From Proteus hauseri ATCC 700826 (lineage in GTDB: Bacteria; Pseudomonadota; Gammaproteobacteria; Enterobacterales; Enterobacteriaceae), in NCBI RefSeq assembly GCF_001654965.1, contig NZ_LXEV01000002.1, positions 1 through 53,827 on the forward strand: a stretch of 53,827 bases of DNA. Reading direction: 5' to 3'. A program made the position numbers and the translations under genes. Every line of letters starts with the position of its first letter. Position 1 is the first letter of the stretch. The notes under the pieces are model-generated. The model made no database searches and was not told the origin of the DNA. It worked only from the letters and a program-made list of their open reading frames with translations. Positions 40,647 to 49,834 of this stretch are shown piece by piece.

Positions 40647-41627
40647 ATGGCCGGGATCCGAGATGTCGCAAAAAGAGCAAATGTCGCCGCAAGCACTGTT
40701 TCAAGAGCACTAAATAACAGTGGTTACGTTTCACAAGCCGCACGAGAAAAAATAAGGAAAGCCGTAGAAGAATTAGATTATATTCCTGATACGTGGCTAA
40801 GAAACTTATACCAACAGAAAAGCGCTGTAATTGGCGTAATTATTAATAGCCTTGAATACCCTTATTTTGCGACAGTAACGCGTTTCATTGAACAAAAACT
40901 CGCTGAAAATGGCTATAGCATGATGTTGTGTGCAACTCAAAATAGCAAAGTACGTGAGCGTATTTTCTTTGATATGCTAAAACGAGGTCAGATTGACGGT
41001 ATTATTGCAGAGTATCTGGTACTTGATGATAAAGAGTATCAACATATCCAAAAGCCTGTCGTTACATTAGATAGACACCTTGTTGATATCCCTCTAGTCT
41101 GTTCCGATCACTTAACTGGCGGCAAATTAGCAGCAGAACATCTGATTGAAAAACAGTGTAAAAAAATCCTTTATATTGAAGATAATTCTAGCTATCTTGC
41201 CTCTACGCCATCTTATAAAAGTTGCTTAGCATTTAAAGAAACACTAGATAATGCGGGTATTACGCCTATCCCTTGCAGAGTCAATTGGAAAGAAGAAGAA
41301 AAAGATTATTTCCATACTTTTGCAAAAAAAACACTTACACTCCATCCTGATATAGATGCCATTTTTGCTGCAGATATTCCTGCTATCGCGCTGTTCAATG
41401 AAGCATTAAGACGAAATATTACAATTCCAGAACAATTGAAAATTGTCGCTTACGATGGCAGCCCTTGGTTAAAACAAACTCTTAATACACTAACCTGTAT
41501 TGAACAACCTTTTGAACAATTAGCACAAAAAAGTGTAGATATCATTACTTCTCTTATTGAAAACAAAGTAATAACAGAAAAAGTGACTGTATTACCGATT
41601 CAATTTATTCAAGGTGAAAGTAGTTAA
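40647..41627 (+). CDS. LacI family transcriptional regulator
   Basis: A 326-residue regulator. The N-terminal LacI HTH and hinge (about 1-60) contain IRDVAKRANVAASTVSRALNN and YIPDTWLRNLYQQKS. The periplasmic-binding-like effector domain (about 60-326) contains VIGVIINSLEYPYFATV, VVTLDRHL and VAYDGSPWLK, ending FIQGESS. Divergence from the glucosidase gene points to local repression relieved by a glucoside or its phosphate. The effector is unknown. Confidence 0.9.
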   Translation: MAGIRDVAKRANVAASTVSRALNNSGYVSQAAREKIRKAVEELDYIPDTWLRNLYQQKSAVIGVIINSLEYPYFATVTRFIEQKLAENGYSMMLCATQNSKVRERIFFDMLKRGQIDGIIAEYLVLDDKEYQHIQKPVVTLDRHLVDIPLVCSDHLTGGKLAAEHLIEKQCKKILYIEDNSSYLASTPSYKSCLAFKETLDNAGITPIPCRVNWKEEEKDYFHTFAKKTLTLHPDIDAIFAADIPAIALFNEALRRNITIPEQLKIVAYDGSPWLKQTLNTLTCIEQPFEQLAQKSVDIITSLIENKVITEKVTVLPIQFIQGESS

Positions 41628-41654
41628 AACATCTATTATGAGCTCAATTATTCC

Positions 41655-41687
41655 TTTATTGCCTCTAAGTTATAGAGGCAATAAAAA
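41655..41687. terminator. Bidirectional terminator, lacI-type gene / fic
   Basis: A 12-bp stem, TTTATTGCCTCT (41655-41666) with AGAGGCAATAAA (41674-41685), with a 7-nt loop, between convergent genes. Confidence 0.88.
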
Positions 41688-41690
41688 ACG

Positions 41691-42767
41691 TTATTGATTC
41701 AACTCTTGTAATAATCTTGTATTGAGATACAGCTTTTCACGACCAACAATCATTTCTTCCAATACACCAATTTCAACCAATTGTTTGAGATATATTGATG
41801 CGGTTTGCCGCTTAGCTATACCATGTTGAACAAGATTATCAATCCGGCAATATGGCTGTGTAAAAAGAACTTGAATTAGCTCATGAGTATATATTTTAGG
41901 AAGATTTTCACGCACATAATGAATTGTTTCTTCCATTAATTTACGTATAGATAATATTTTACTTGTTGTCCATCGAGATGTATTTTCAACAGCCTTTAAC
42001 ATAAATAATATCCAAGATCCCCAATCACCTTCTTCTGTCACTTTACGTAAAAGCAGGTAGTAATCATCACGCTTTTCTAAGATAAAGCGAGATAAATAAA
42101 GAATGGGTAATGTAAGTAATTCGCTTTGAATTAAATACAAAATATTGAGTATTCGCCCCGTTCTGCCGTTCCCGTCAGGGAATGGGTGAATGCATTCAAA
42201 CTGATAATGTGCAATAGCCATTTTTACTAATGGATCTAAATCATCTTCATTGTGTATAAAACGCTCCCAGTTTGACAACAAATTACGAATAGACTCTTCA
42301 CTCTCTGGTGGCGTATACACCACCTGCTGATACTGATCACGTAATACAGTACCTGGGGTTTTTCTTATATCAGTTTGTATTGCACGTAATTTGGTACAGA
42401 TAGCTATCGCAGTATTAGTACAAAGTGGATAGGTTTCAAGATGAGTATAACCATCATAAAGAGCAGTACGATAACGAAGCGCTTCTTTAATTGCAGGATC
42501 TGCGCCTTCTTCATGATCAATATACTGAAAAAGCTGATCACTGGTTGTGACAATATTTTCAATACGTGAAGAGTCTTTTGCCTCCAATATAGGAAGAATA
42601 TTTATCAATAATTCCTGATCCGGAATTAACTCCCCCGCTGTTTTCAACTCAGCAATTGCTGAGCGCGCATTGATGCACGCTTTCAATATTTCACGTGTTT
42701 CAATGAGTTCCAGATCTGGCGGCAATAGTGGTAGATCGTTATAGGGTATTTTAGAAGACCAGCTCAT
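41691..42767 (-). CDS. Fic domain protein (AMPylase), class II with C-terminal winged helix
   Basis: Predicted adenylyltransferase of 358 residues. The Fic motif HPFPDGNGRTGR (194-205, catalytic His194) is complete. The inhibitory motif S-x-x-x-E-N is at 66-71 (SSRIEN), upstream of the Fic core, which makes this a self-inhibited class II enzyme needing no antitoxin. The C-terminal 65 residues (HELIQVLFTQPYCRIDNLVQ, RQTASIYLKQL) look like a winged helix, as in Shewanella SoFic. It is not the E. coli fic gene, which would lie by pabA. The start abuts a 70-bp repeat array and the ribosome binding site is weak. Target is unknown. Confidence 0.9.
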   Translation of the reverse strand: MSWSSKIPYNDLPLLPPDLELIETREILKACINARSAIAELKTAGELIPDQELLINILPILEAKDSSRIENIVTTSDQLFQYIDHEEGADPAIKEALRYRTALYDGYTHLETYPLCTNTAIAICTKLRAIQTDIRKTPGTVLRDQYQQVVYTPPESEESIRNLLSNWERFIHNEDDLDPLVKMAIAHYQFECIHPFPDGNGRTGRILNILYLIQSELLTLPILYLSRFILEKRDDYYLLLRKVTEEGDWGSWILFMLKAVENTSRWTTSKILSIRKLMEETIHYVRENLPKIYTHELIQVLFTQPYCRIDNLVQHGIAKRQTASIYLKQLVEIGVLEEMIVGREKLYLNTRLLQELNQ

Positions 42768-43033
42768 ATGTTTATAAAACTCATTTATATCGACATATAG
42801 CTATAATATGTCGATACCATAAACATGTCACGCCATTATGTTTATAAAAATCCATTTTATCGACATATCTCCATAACATGTCGATACCATAAACATGTCA
42901 CACCATTATGTTTATAAAACTCATTTATATCGACATATAGCTATAACATGTCGATACCATAAACATGTCACACCATTATGTTTATAAAACTCATTTATAT
43001 CGACATATAGCTATAACATGTCGATACCATAAA
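42768..43033. repeat. 70-bp tandem repeat array upstream of fic (about 3.8 copies)
   Basis: Copies start at 42768, 42838, 42908 and 42978, giving an exact 70-bp period; the last is partial, ending near 43033. Copies 3 and 4 are almost identical, copy 1 differs at a few bases and copy 2 more. Each unit has ATCGACAT with ATGTCGAT (for example 42929-42936 and 42948-42955) and, across the unit boundary, ATAAACAT with ATGTTTAT (42959-42966 and 42978-42985). Both pairs have 11-nt spacers. Copy 1 begins immediately next to the fic ATG. There are no unique spacers, so it is not a CRISPR array. Confidence 0.93.
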
Positions 43034-43069
43034 AAAACGCCAAAGAAAGTTTCCCTTCTTTGACGTTTT
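43034..43069 (-). terminator. Terminator after the RidA-like gene
   Basis: CAAAGAA (43041-43047) pairs with TTCTTTG (43056-43062), extended by CG and four A-T pairs after one mismatch. On the minus strand it ends with a T-run. It separates the deaminase operon from the fic array. Confidence 0.8.
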
Positions 43070-43111
43070 ATTGGATTATGTTTTACTCAAAATTGAGTAA
43101 AAACTATCGCC

Positions 43112-43606
43112 TTATTTTGCAGGACGAACTGCAATAACTTCAATCTCTACACGCCATGCTGGATTAGCCAGTTTTGCGATTTGGAAAGTTGAACGTGCTG
43201 GCAGTTGGTCAGTTTTCGAAGCATCAAAGTACTTAGAATAACCATCCATAAAGCCTTTAAAGTCCATCTCGCCTTTAGTTTCTTCACCACCAACTAGGAA
43301 GACTTGCATTTTAACAACATCTTTCATGTCTAGGCCAAGTTCTTTCAGGTGAGTTTGGATTTGCTCTAACACACTGATAGTTTGCTCTTCAGTGTTACCA
43401 TAAGAGGCTAATACGCCTTCTGGCGCGTCTGCTGATTTTTTAGCAGGCACTTTACCACTTAAGAAAACCAGATTATTACCTGCGCTCACTTCAACTGATT
43501 CAGAAATAGGCATGCCGTTTAATTTATGGTGCACAACACCCTCCGCATTTGCACTTGCTACACCAAAAACAAAAGGCAGAGCAACAAGTAAACTTTTATA
43601 GCGCAT
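43112..43606 (-). CDS. Periplasmic RidA/YjgF-family imine deaminase
   Basis: A 164-residue protein with a Sec signal peptide (about 1-21, ending ANA), followed by a RidA/YjgF domain. The conserved Arg (Arg138 in LPARSTFQIAKL) and Glu (Glu154 in VEIEVIAV) that bind and hydrolyse 2-iminoacids in RidA are both present. Most RidA proteins are cytoplasmic; this one is exported. It follows the L-amino acid deaminase gene by 48 nt on the same strand. Deaminases make imines, so a partnership is likely, though inferred. Confidence 0.88.
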   Translation of the reverse strand: MRYKSLLVALPFVFGVASANAEGVVHHKLNGMPISESVEVSAGNNLVFLSGKVPAKKSADAPEGVLASYGNTEEQTISVLEQIQTHLKELGLDMKDVVKMQVFLVGGEETKGEMDFKGFMDGYSKYFDASKTDQLPARSTFQIAKLANPAWRVEIEVIAVRPAK

Positions 43607-43654
43607 AGAAACTCCTTAACATGTTAAATATACAGTAAAACAAGGGGTTATTTA

Positions 43655-45073
43655 CTACTTAAAGCGATCCATACTAAATGGTGTAGGATCAATAATCGGT
43701 GTTTTACCAGTCACAATATCTGCTGTCACTTGACCCGCAGCAGGACCTTCGGTCATACCCCAAACAGTCGCAGTATTAATAACTAGTCCTGGGTATTCTT
43801 TAACTTCAGAAATAATTGGCAGTTCATCTGCGGTTGGGCTTACAACTGCACCCCAACGTTCAACAACTTGCGATTTTTCAAATACTGGGAACTCAGCTTG
43901 CATTCTTTGGAATACCGCATCTAAGTGCTCAGTATTTTGCGTTGCGGTGGCAACACGGTACTGTTCAAACGGTGTTTTCTCATCCAATTTCCATGACGTT
44001 GGCATTTTGAATGAGTTAAATAAGTCATCACCAATAGAGAATTCTAATGGAAGCTCGCCACCGGCTAATAAGTGTAGGAACTTAGGCCCTAACAAGAAGC
44101 TATCTTTAACGATAGAGCTGGTGAAAATGCGCGGTGCGACAGCATAAGTACCATCAGCTTGTTCACGGAAGTGAATACCATTAGGTAAATGCACGTTACC
44201 ACGTGGTGCGCCTGGAACGCCTGATACACGTTGTTGTGATAAGTAAACATTCAGTGTTGGAATATCAACACCCATATTACCCATAAATAAACGTGACCAA
44301 ATACCACCAGCAAGAACAACATTGGATGTTCTGATAGAACCTTTTTCAGTTACCACATCAGAAATTTTACCACCCGCGGTTTCAATGCCTCTTACTGCGC
44401 AATTAGTATAAATTTTAACACCGATTTGTTTAGCATATTGCGCTAATACTGGTGTCCCTGTTTCTGGGTCAACAGATCCTGAATCTTCTTCAAATGCAGC
44501 GACAGTCCAAGGTGTTTGAGCATCAACTAAACGTTTAGATAATTCTTCGCCCTTAATAATTCTTGTATTTAATGGGACGTCAAATCCTGCGGTTTCTTCT
44601 GCTTGTTTAATCCACGCTTGTGCACTTGCAAGCGCTTTCTCGTCAGCAAGTGCTTCTACACGGCCTTGTGTACGATAACTGGTATCGGCACCAATTTTTT
44701 CGTTCATACCGCGCCATAAAATTTTTCCATAATGATGTAGGGGGAAAATTTCTGGTGATGTTTGATAGCTAATAATTTGGCTGTATGCACGGCCTGATTG
44801 CTCACCCGCAATTTGACCTTTTTCTAAAATAGTGACACTCATGCCACGTTCAGCAAGGTTGATAGCGGTCATGATACCTTGAATACCGCCACCAATAATA
44901 ACTGCATCTGATTCTTTAGGCAGAGCACCCTCAGTACCTTCTACAAACAATGCTCTTGATTTAGCTTCAACGAATTTACCCTCTCGGCGAACCATTGGAA
45001 CTAAAGCAGCACCGCCAGCTAATACGCCCGCAGCACCAACACCTAAAAGCAGTTTTCTCCTTGAAATTTTCAT
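43655..45073 (-). CDS. Membrane-associated L-amino acid deaminase
   Basis: FAD-dependent enzyme converting L-amino acids to 2-oxoacids and ammonia, passing electrons to the respiratory chain rather than making H2O2; typical of Proteus. The 472 residues start MKISRRKLLLGVGAAG, a twin-Arg-like motif plus a hydrophobic helix (about 7-27) that anchors or exports the protein. The FAD-binding motif is VIIGGGIQGIMTAINLAERG (58-77). I recognise close resemblance to the type I Proteus deaminase (FPLHHYGKILWRGMNEK). GAGGT precedes the ATG. First gene of a two-gene operon with the RidA-like gene. Confidence 0.93.
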   Translation of the reverse strand: MKISRRKLLLGVGAAGVLAGGAALVPMVRREGKFVEAKSRALFVEGTEGALPKESDAVIIGGGIQGIMTAINLAERGMSVTILEKGQIAGEQSGRAYSQIISYQTSPEIFPLHHYGKILWRGMNEKIGADTSYRTQGRVEALADEKALASAQAWIKQAEETAGFDVPLNTRIIKGEELSKRLVDAQTPWTVAAFEEDSGSVDPETGTPVLAQYAKQIGVKIYTNCAVRGIETAGGKISDVVTEKGSIRTSNVVLAGGIWSRLFMGNMGVDIPTLNVYLSQQRVSGVPGAPRGNVHLPNGIHFREQADGTYAVAPRIFTSSIVKDSFLLGPKFLHLLAGGELPLEFSIGDDLFNSFKMPTSWKLDEKTPFEQYRVATATQNTEHLDAVFQRMQAEFPVFEKSQVVERWGAVVSPTADELPIISEVKEYPGLVINTATVWGMTEGPAAGQVTADIVTGKTPIIDPTPFSMDRFK

Positions 45074-45506
45074 CTTCTACCTCAGTAATGGCCTTACCAT
45101 TTATATTGTTATTAGACTGAATATTAGAATACTTATAGTATCAATAATTTATTATATTGTTAACAGTTATAATAATTTGTTAACCATTTCCAGTAATAAC
45201 AATAACCGCAGATACATTATGGTTACGTAATTAGGCATTCTGTGTAAAAGTTCATTAATAAAATGATCTGTATTTAAAAAATAATTTTCTATTCGATGAT
45301 AAATAAAGGAAAGATTAGCAAGAGAACGAAAGCGAGAAAAAAATGAGCTGCCTATTTTGTTAAATAATTGCAACAAATAAGCTAAGAATGAGAGTAAAGT
45401 TTTGTTTACAAAATAGGCGAAATTATCGCACGATTAGATAAATAAAAAGCAGATATCAACAATGCAATATCTGCTTTTAAAGAAACTAAGTCGTTATAAC
45501 GGAGGA
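45074..45506. other. Deaminase/gor spacer
   Basis: About 430 A/T-rich bases upstream of the deaminase and downstream of gor. It must hold the deaminase promoter, which I could not define. The short frame near 45167-45376 has no coding support. The gor terminator is at 45445-45478. Confidence 0.45.
45445..45478 (-). terminator. Terminator after gor
   Basis: A 12-bp stem, AAAAGCAGATAT (45445-45456) with ATATCTGCTTTT (45467-45478), with a 10-nt loop and a T-run on the minus strand. Confidence 0.85.
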
Positions 45507-46859
45507 TCAGCGCATTGTGACAAATTCTTCAGCGGCTGTTGGGTGAATAGCGACGGTATCGTCAAAGTCTTTTTTCGTTGCTCCCATTTTTAGTGCAACA
45601 GCAAAACCTTGTAACATCTCATCCATACCAAAACCGATACCATGAATGCCGACAATTTTCTCTTCATCACCCACACAAACGAGTTTCATACGACATGGCT
45701 GGCGATGACGAGTAACTGCACTATACATCGCAGTAAACGAAGATTTATATACTTTCACCTGATCTTCACCAAATTGCTCAATAGCTTGTGGTTCTGTTAA
45801 TCCCACCGTGCCAATTGGTGGATGACTAAAGACGACAGTGGCAATATTCGAGTAATCTAAATGCTCATTCGGTTTATTATTAAATAAACGTTCAGATAAA
45901 CGGCGACCAGCAGCAACAGCGACAGGCGTAAGTTCCACAGCACCGGTATTATCACCAACAGCGTAAATACCTTTAACATTGGTATTTTGGAACTTATCGA
46001 CATTGATATAACCTTTGTCATTAAGCTCAACACCTGTCACTGCAAGGTTAAGATTATCCGTTGCAGGCTCACGGCCAATTGCCCAAATTAGAGTATCAAC
46101 CGTCTGCTCTGTACCATTCTCTAACTGCAATGTTAGGCTACCATCTGCATTTTTAATAACCGCTTTTGGTATCGCATGAGTATGTAATTTAGGTCCTTCA
46201 GCTTCCATCACTTCTAAAAGCGTGTCGACAATTAAAGGATCAAAACTACGTAAAGGAGCATGTTTGCGCACAAATAAATGCGTTTCGCTGCCAAGTGCAT
46301 TAAGTACTCCAGCCAGCTCTACTGCAATATAACCTGCACCTACAATAGCAACGCGTTTTGGTAATGCTGCAAGTTCAAAGAAACCATCAGAGTTAATACC
46401 ATATTCCGCACCTGGAATATTAGGTTGAACAGGGCGACCCCCTGTTGCAATCAGTATATTATCTGCAGTTATCTTTTCTCCATTGACTTCAACAGTATGC
46501 GCATCAATAAAGCGTGCAAAACCTTGGATAACATCTACTTTATTGTTACCTAATACACGATCATATGATTGATGAATGCGATCAATATACGCTGAGCGAC
46601 TACTGATTAATGTATCCCAATCAAAACGATTTACTGTAGTGTCGAAACCGTAGTCTGGACCATATTGATGAATAGCTTCAGCAATTTGCGCTGCATGCCA
46701 CATCACTTTTTTAGGAACGCAGCCCACGTTAACACAAGTGCCACCCAAAGCTTTTGCTTCAATCAATGCACATTTTTGGCCATACATTGCAGCACGGTTT
46801 ATTGATGCGATACCGCCGCTACCACCGCCAATGGCGATATAATCGTAATGTTTGCTCAT
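45507..46859 (-). CDS. gor: Glutathione-disulfide reductase
   Basis: NADPH-dependent flavoenzyme that regenerates glutathione. The 450 residues have the FAD motif [14 protein letters not shown] (11-24), redox disulfide Cys42/Cys47 in [13 protein letters not shown], and NADPH-binding [16 protein letters not shown]. The C-terminal interface carries the catalytic HPTAAEE. It works with glutathione-dependent systems, including KefB gating elsewhere in the window. The neighbour rlmJ is the same as in E. coli. Confidence 0.97.
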   Translation of the reverse strand: MSKHYDYIAIGGGSGGIASINRAAMYGQKCALIEAKALGGTCVNVGCVPKKVMWHAAQIAEAIHQYGPDYGFDTTVNRFDWDTLISSRSAYIDRIHQSYDRVLGNNKVDVIQGFARFIDAHTVEVNGEKITADNILIATGGRPVQPNIPGAEYGINSDGFFELAALPKRVAIVGAGYIAVELAGVLNALGSETHLFVRKHAPLRSFDPLIVDTLLEVMEAEGPKLHTHAIPKAVIKNADGSLTLQLENGTEQTVDTLIWAIGREPATDNLNLAVTGVELNDKGYINVDKFQNTNVKGIYAVGDNTGAVELTPVAVAAGRRLSERLFNNKPNEHLDYSNIATVVFSHPPIGTVGLTEPQAIEQFGEDQVKVYKSSFTAMYSAVTRHRQPCRMKLVCVGDEEKIVGIHGIGFGMDEMLQGFAVALKMGATKKDFDDTVAIHPTAAEEFVTMR

Positions 46860-47007
46860 CGTTTCTCTAATCCATTTATCTGTAGAAAAATAGGTAACTA
46901 ACAGCCTAAGTGTTACACATTATAAAGTCTATTATGACAAATTTTGTGATATAGGACGTCAGGTTTTAGCTTTTACAGTAATAGGTAAAAACCGTGATAA
47001 ACAACGG

Positions 47008-47850
47008 TTACTCTGGTACAACCCATTCAACTAATGTATGCCCAATACCTTCTGGCACTAATGTTTTATGTAACCAAGGTAGGATGGATTTCATTTGTGA
47101 TTCTAGTTTCCAAGGTGGATTAATGACTATCATGCCAGATGCCGTCATTCCTAGTTGATCACTATCCGGTTTTACTGCCAGCTCAATTTGCAAGATTTTG
47201 CGAATGCTGGTTGATTGTAATTCTTTTAGCATACGCTTAATTTGTTGGCGGTGGACAACGGGATACCAGATTGCATAAGTCCCTGTAGCAAAACGTTTAT
47301 AACCCTCGACAACGCCGCTTATTACCGCAGAGTAATCTTGTTTTAACTCATAAGGTGGATCAATTAATGCGAATCCACGACGACTTGCTGGCGGTAATTT
47401 TGATTTTAATTGGCCAAAACCATCTTCACGAGCAACACGAACGCGATCATCACGAGAAAACTCAGTACGTAACATTGGGAAATCAGTTGGATGCAGTTCT
47501 GTTAACGCTAATGAATCATATTCACGTAATAATTTTGCAGCTAATAAAGGTGAACCAGGATAATAACGTAATTCATCTTTTGAATTTAACGCACCCACAA
47601 CTTCTAAATAAGGAAGGATAAGTTCAGGCACCTCTTCTTGCTGCCATAAACGTGCAATACCTTCTAAATATTCGCCAGTGCGACTCGCATGAGCATTGGT
47701 CAATTGGTAACGTCCAGCGCCAGCATGAGTATCAAGATAAAGAAACGGTTTTTCTTTCTCTTTTAACGACTCAATAATAAGGGTTTGAACAATATGTTTT
47801 AAAACATCAGCGTGGTTACCAGCATGGAAACTATGGCGATAGCTCAGCAT
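47008..47850 (-). CDS. rlmJ: 23S rRNA (adenine-2030-N6)-methyltransferase RlmJ
   Basis: SAM-dependent methyltransferase modifying A2030 of 23S rRNA. The 280 residues open with MLSYRHSFHAGNHADVLKH, the family N-terminus. They contain YLDTHAGAGRY for SAM binding and the catalytic ALIDPPYELKQDY (DPPY). Adjacent to gor as in E. coli (yhiR-gor). Confidence 0.95.
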   Translation of the reverse strand: MLSYRHSFHAGNHADVLKHIVQTLIIESLKEKEKPFLYLDTHAGAGRYQLTNAHASRTGEYLEGIARLWQQEEVPELILPYLEVVGALNSKDELRYYPGSPLLAAKLLREYDSLALTELHPTDFPMLRTEFSRDDRVRVAREDGFGQLKSKLPPASRRGFALIDPPYELKQDYSAVISGVVEGYKRFATGTYAIWYPVVHRQQIKRMLKELQSTSIRKILQIELAVKPDSDQLGMTASGMIVINPPWKLESQMKSILPWLHKTLVPEGIGHTLVEWVVPE

Positions 47851-48029
47851 TCTTTATCTTCCGTTAGAAATGGGTATAGCAAAGTAATTAACTTACTCTG
47901 AAAAGAGTTATGCTGCTAAGTGTATCAGAAAAAACCGAACTTCTTTATTGAAAGCGAAAGAATCATTGTGTCTTGATTTTCAACCGTTATGATGAATGAT
48001 TATTTAACTTAAGTCAGAAAGGGAAAATC

Positions 48030-48419
48030 ATGAGAAAAATATTTTTTGCAGTAATCGCATTTAGCATGGTGGCGAGTAATGCATATGCAAATACCTCGGT
48101 AAATGGTTGTGAGATAAAGAAGCAGAATATTCAGCGACAAATAGAATATGCTAAAGCTCATGGTAACCAATATCGTTTACAAGGATTAGAGCGTGCTTTG
48201 CAAAATGTTGAACGCTATTGCACACCTGAGAAGGTCGTCGAAAACACCCGCCTTGAACTACGTGAAAAACAGCTTGATGTAAAAGAGCGAGAGCTTGAAT
48301 TACAAGAAGCACAACTTAAAGGTGATGCTGATAAAATTGCAAAACGAGAAAATAAGTTAGCAGAAGCAAAAATAGAACTTAAAGAACTTGAAAATGAGTT
48401 AAATTTACTTACCAAATAA
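48030..48419 (+). CDS. DUF1090 (YqjC-like) periplasmic coiled-coil protein
   Basis: A 129-residue protein with a signal peptide (about 1-20, ending AYA), a short N-terminal part with two Cys (NGCEIKK and ERYC) and a long charged coiled coil (about 65-129, LELREKQLDVKERELELQE). This layout fits the DUF1090/YqjC family. Function is unknown; a role in envelope stress is only a guess. It is a single gene with AGAAAGG upstream. Confidence 0.82.
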   Translation: MRKIFFAVIAFSMVASNAYANTSVNGCEIKKQNIQRQIEYAKAHGNQYRLQGLERALQNVERYCTPEKVVENTRLELREKQLDVKERELELQEAQLKGDADKIAKRENKLAEAKIELKELENELNLLTK

Positions 48420-48731
48420 TAGCCATAATTATAATTGCTGCTCTCTTAATAAATAGAATGATAAGTGAGTAGCAATTTATTCTATTCATCCTAAACTTAT
48501 TTTTTTAATAACAATGTTGCTTTTATTAATCGGAAGTAAGAAGTGATATCTCCATTTAAGAGAACATCATCTACACTTAAATCAACGCAAAACAATAGAC
48601 TGCTAAAATTATAAACTAATTATAATAAGTGTAAGATATGTAACATTAATTAAGCTATGATATTTTTTAGTAAAATCTATAGTAACATGACTAATTCATT
48701 GAAAGTGGACTGATTTAATTAAAGAGGATAT
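48420..48731 (+). other. Spacer before yihY
   Basis: About 310 A/T-rich bases. Apart from a weak ATTGCT/AGCAAT inverted repeat near 48434-48479, a possible terminator, I see nothing distinct. Confidence 0.4.
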
Positions 48732-49751
48732 ATGTCAGAAGAGAGACAGGAACAAACATCAAAAGAAAAAACTCAACTGACTCAACCTATTAAAAAAGGG
48801 TTAGAAAAAGGGCTTCATAATGGGAAAAAAGCAATTGGGTTAGGAATAAAGATCACCAATTTTATTACTAATATTCCGTTTATTGCACATCTTATTCGTG
48901 CCGCAGAACGCTTTACTGACAGAATGGGAAACCAATTTGGTGCAGCTATCACTTATTTCTCATTTTTATCATTAATTCCTATACTCATGCTCTCTTTTGC
49001 ATGTGCGGGTTTTATTTTGGCATCAAACCCAGATTTGTTAGCAAAACTGATTACGGGCGTTGCAAATAGTATTGATGATCCCACCTTAGCATCAACAGTT
49101 CAGCAGAGCATAGACACCGCCGTGCGCCAACGCACTACCGTCGGTTTGACTGGACTAGCTATCGCACTTTACTCCGGTGTTAATTGGGTTGGTAATTTAC
49201 GCCAAGCTATTTTGGCACAATCTCGTCCAATTTGGGAACGTAATACAGAAGAACAAGAAAAAATCTACTTCCGTTATTTTCGTGATTTTTTAGCGCTGAT
49301 TGGCTTATTGATTGCACTGATTATCACCATTACATTGACATCAGTGGCAGGCTCTGCGCAAAAAATAATTGTTCATGCTCTCGGCTTAGATGGTATTGAA
49401 TGGCTTACCCCAGCTTGGACAGTCTTTGGCTTAACTATCTCAATTACAGCAAACTATTTGCTCTTTTTGTGGATACTTTGGATTTTACCTCGCCACCAGC
49501 CTCAACGGATCTCATTAGTCAAAGGAACATTAATCGCAGCAATTGGTTTTGAGATTTTAAAATCGGTTATGACCTGGATGTTACCTAAAATTGCAAGTTC
49601 ACCTTCCGGTGCTGCTTTTGGTTCGGTGATCGGATTAATGGCTTTTTTCTACTTTTTTGCACGATTAACACTATTTTGCGCCGCTTGGATTGCAACTGAT
49701 GGACCAAATATGCGAAAAGAACAGTTATCTGAAACGTCATCAGTATCTTAA
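48732..49751 (+). CDS. yihY: YihY/BrkB family inner-membrane protein
   Basis: A 339-residue membrane protein with about six hydrophobic helices, including ITYFSFLSLIPILMLSFACAG, IALIITITLTSVAGSA and FEILKSVMTWMLP. A conserved family block is GAAFGSVIGLMAFFYFFARL. The N-terminal 55 residues are highly charged and likely cytoplasmic. Members were once annotated as RNase BN in error; the actual function is unclear. Preceded by AGAGGA. Confidence 0.88.
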   Translation: MSEERQEQTSKEKTQLTQPIKKGLEKGLHNGKKAIGLGIKITNFITNIPFIAHLIRAAERFTDRMGNQFGAAITYFSFLSLIPILMLSFACAGFILASNPDLLAKLITGVANSIDDPTLASTVQQSIDTAVRQRTTVGLTGLAIALYSGVNWVGNLRQAILAQSRPIWERNTEEQEKIYFRYFRDFLALIGLLIALIITITLTSVAGSAQKIIVHALGLDGIEWLTPAWTVFGLTISITANYLLFLWILWILPRHQPQRISLVKGTLIAAIGFEILKSVMTWMLPKIASSPSGAAFGSVIGLMAFFYFFARLTLFCAAWIATDGPNMRKEQLSETSSVS

Positions 49752-49834
49752 ATTTATGATAAAACTACATCGTTAGCTATATGGGTAACACTGTGCATTA
49801 ACCACCTATTAAATAACGTAATAAGGAAAAAATA

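Noticed and set aside
41691-42767. Orthologue of E. coli fic
   Set aside because: Position, length (358 against about 200 residues) and the N-terminal inhibitory motif and C-terminal domain differ; it is a class II Fic of SoFic type.
42768-43033. CRISPR array
   Set aside because: The 70-bp units follow each other without unique spacers and no cas gene is near; this is a tandem repeat.
45167-45376. Small ORF upstream of the deaminase
   Set aside because: A/T-rich spacer sequence with no ribosome binding site and no recognisable protein features.
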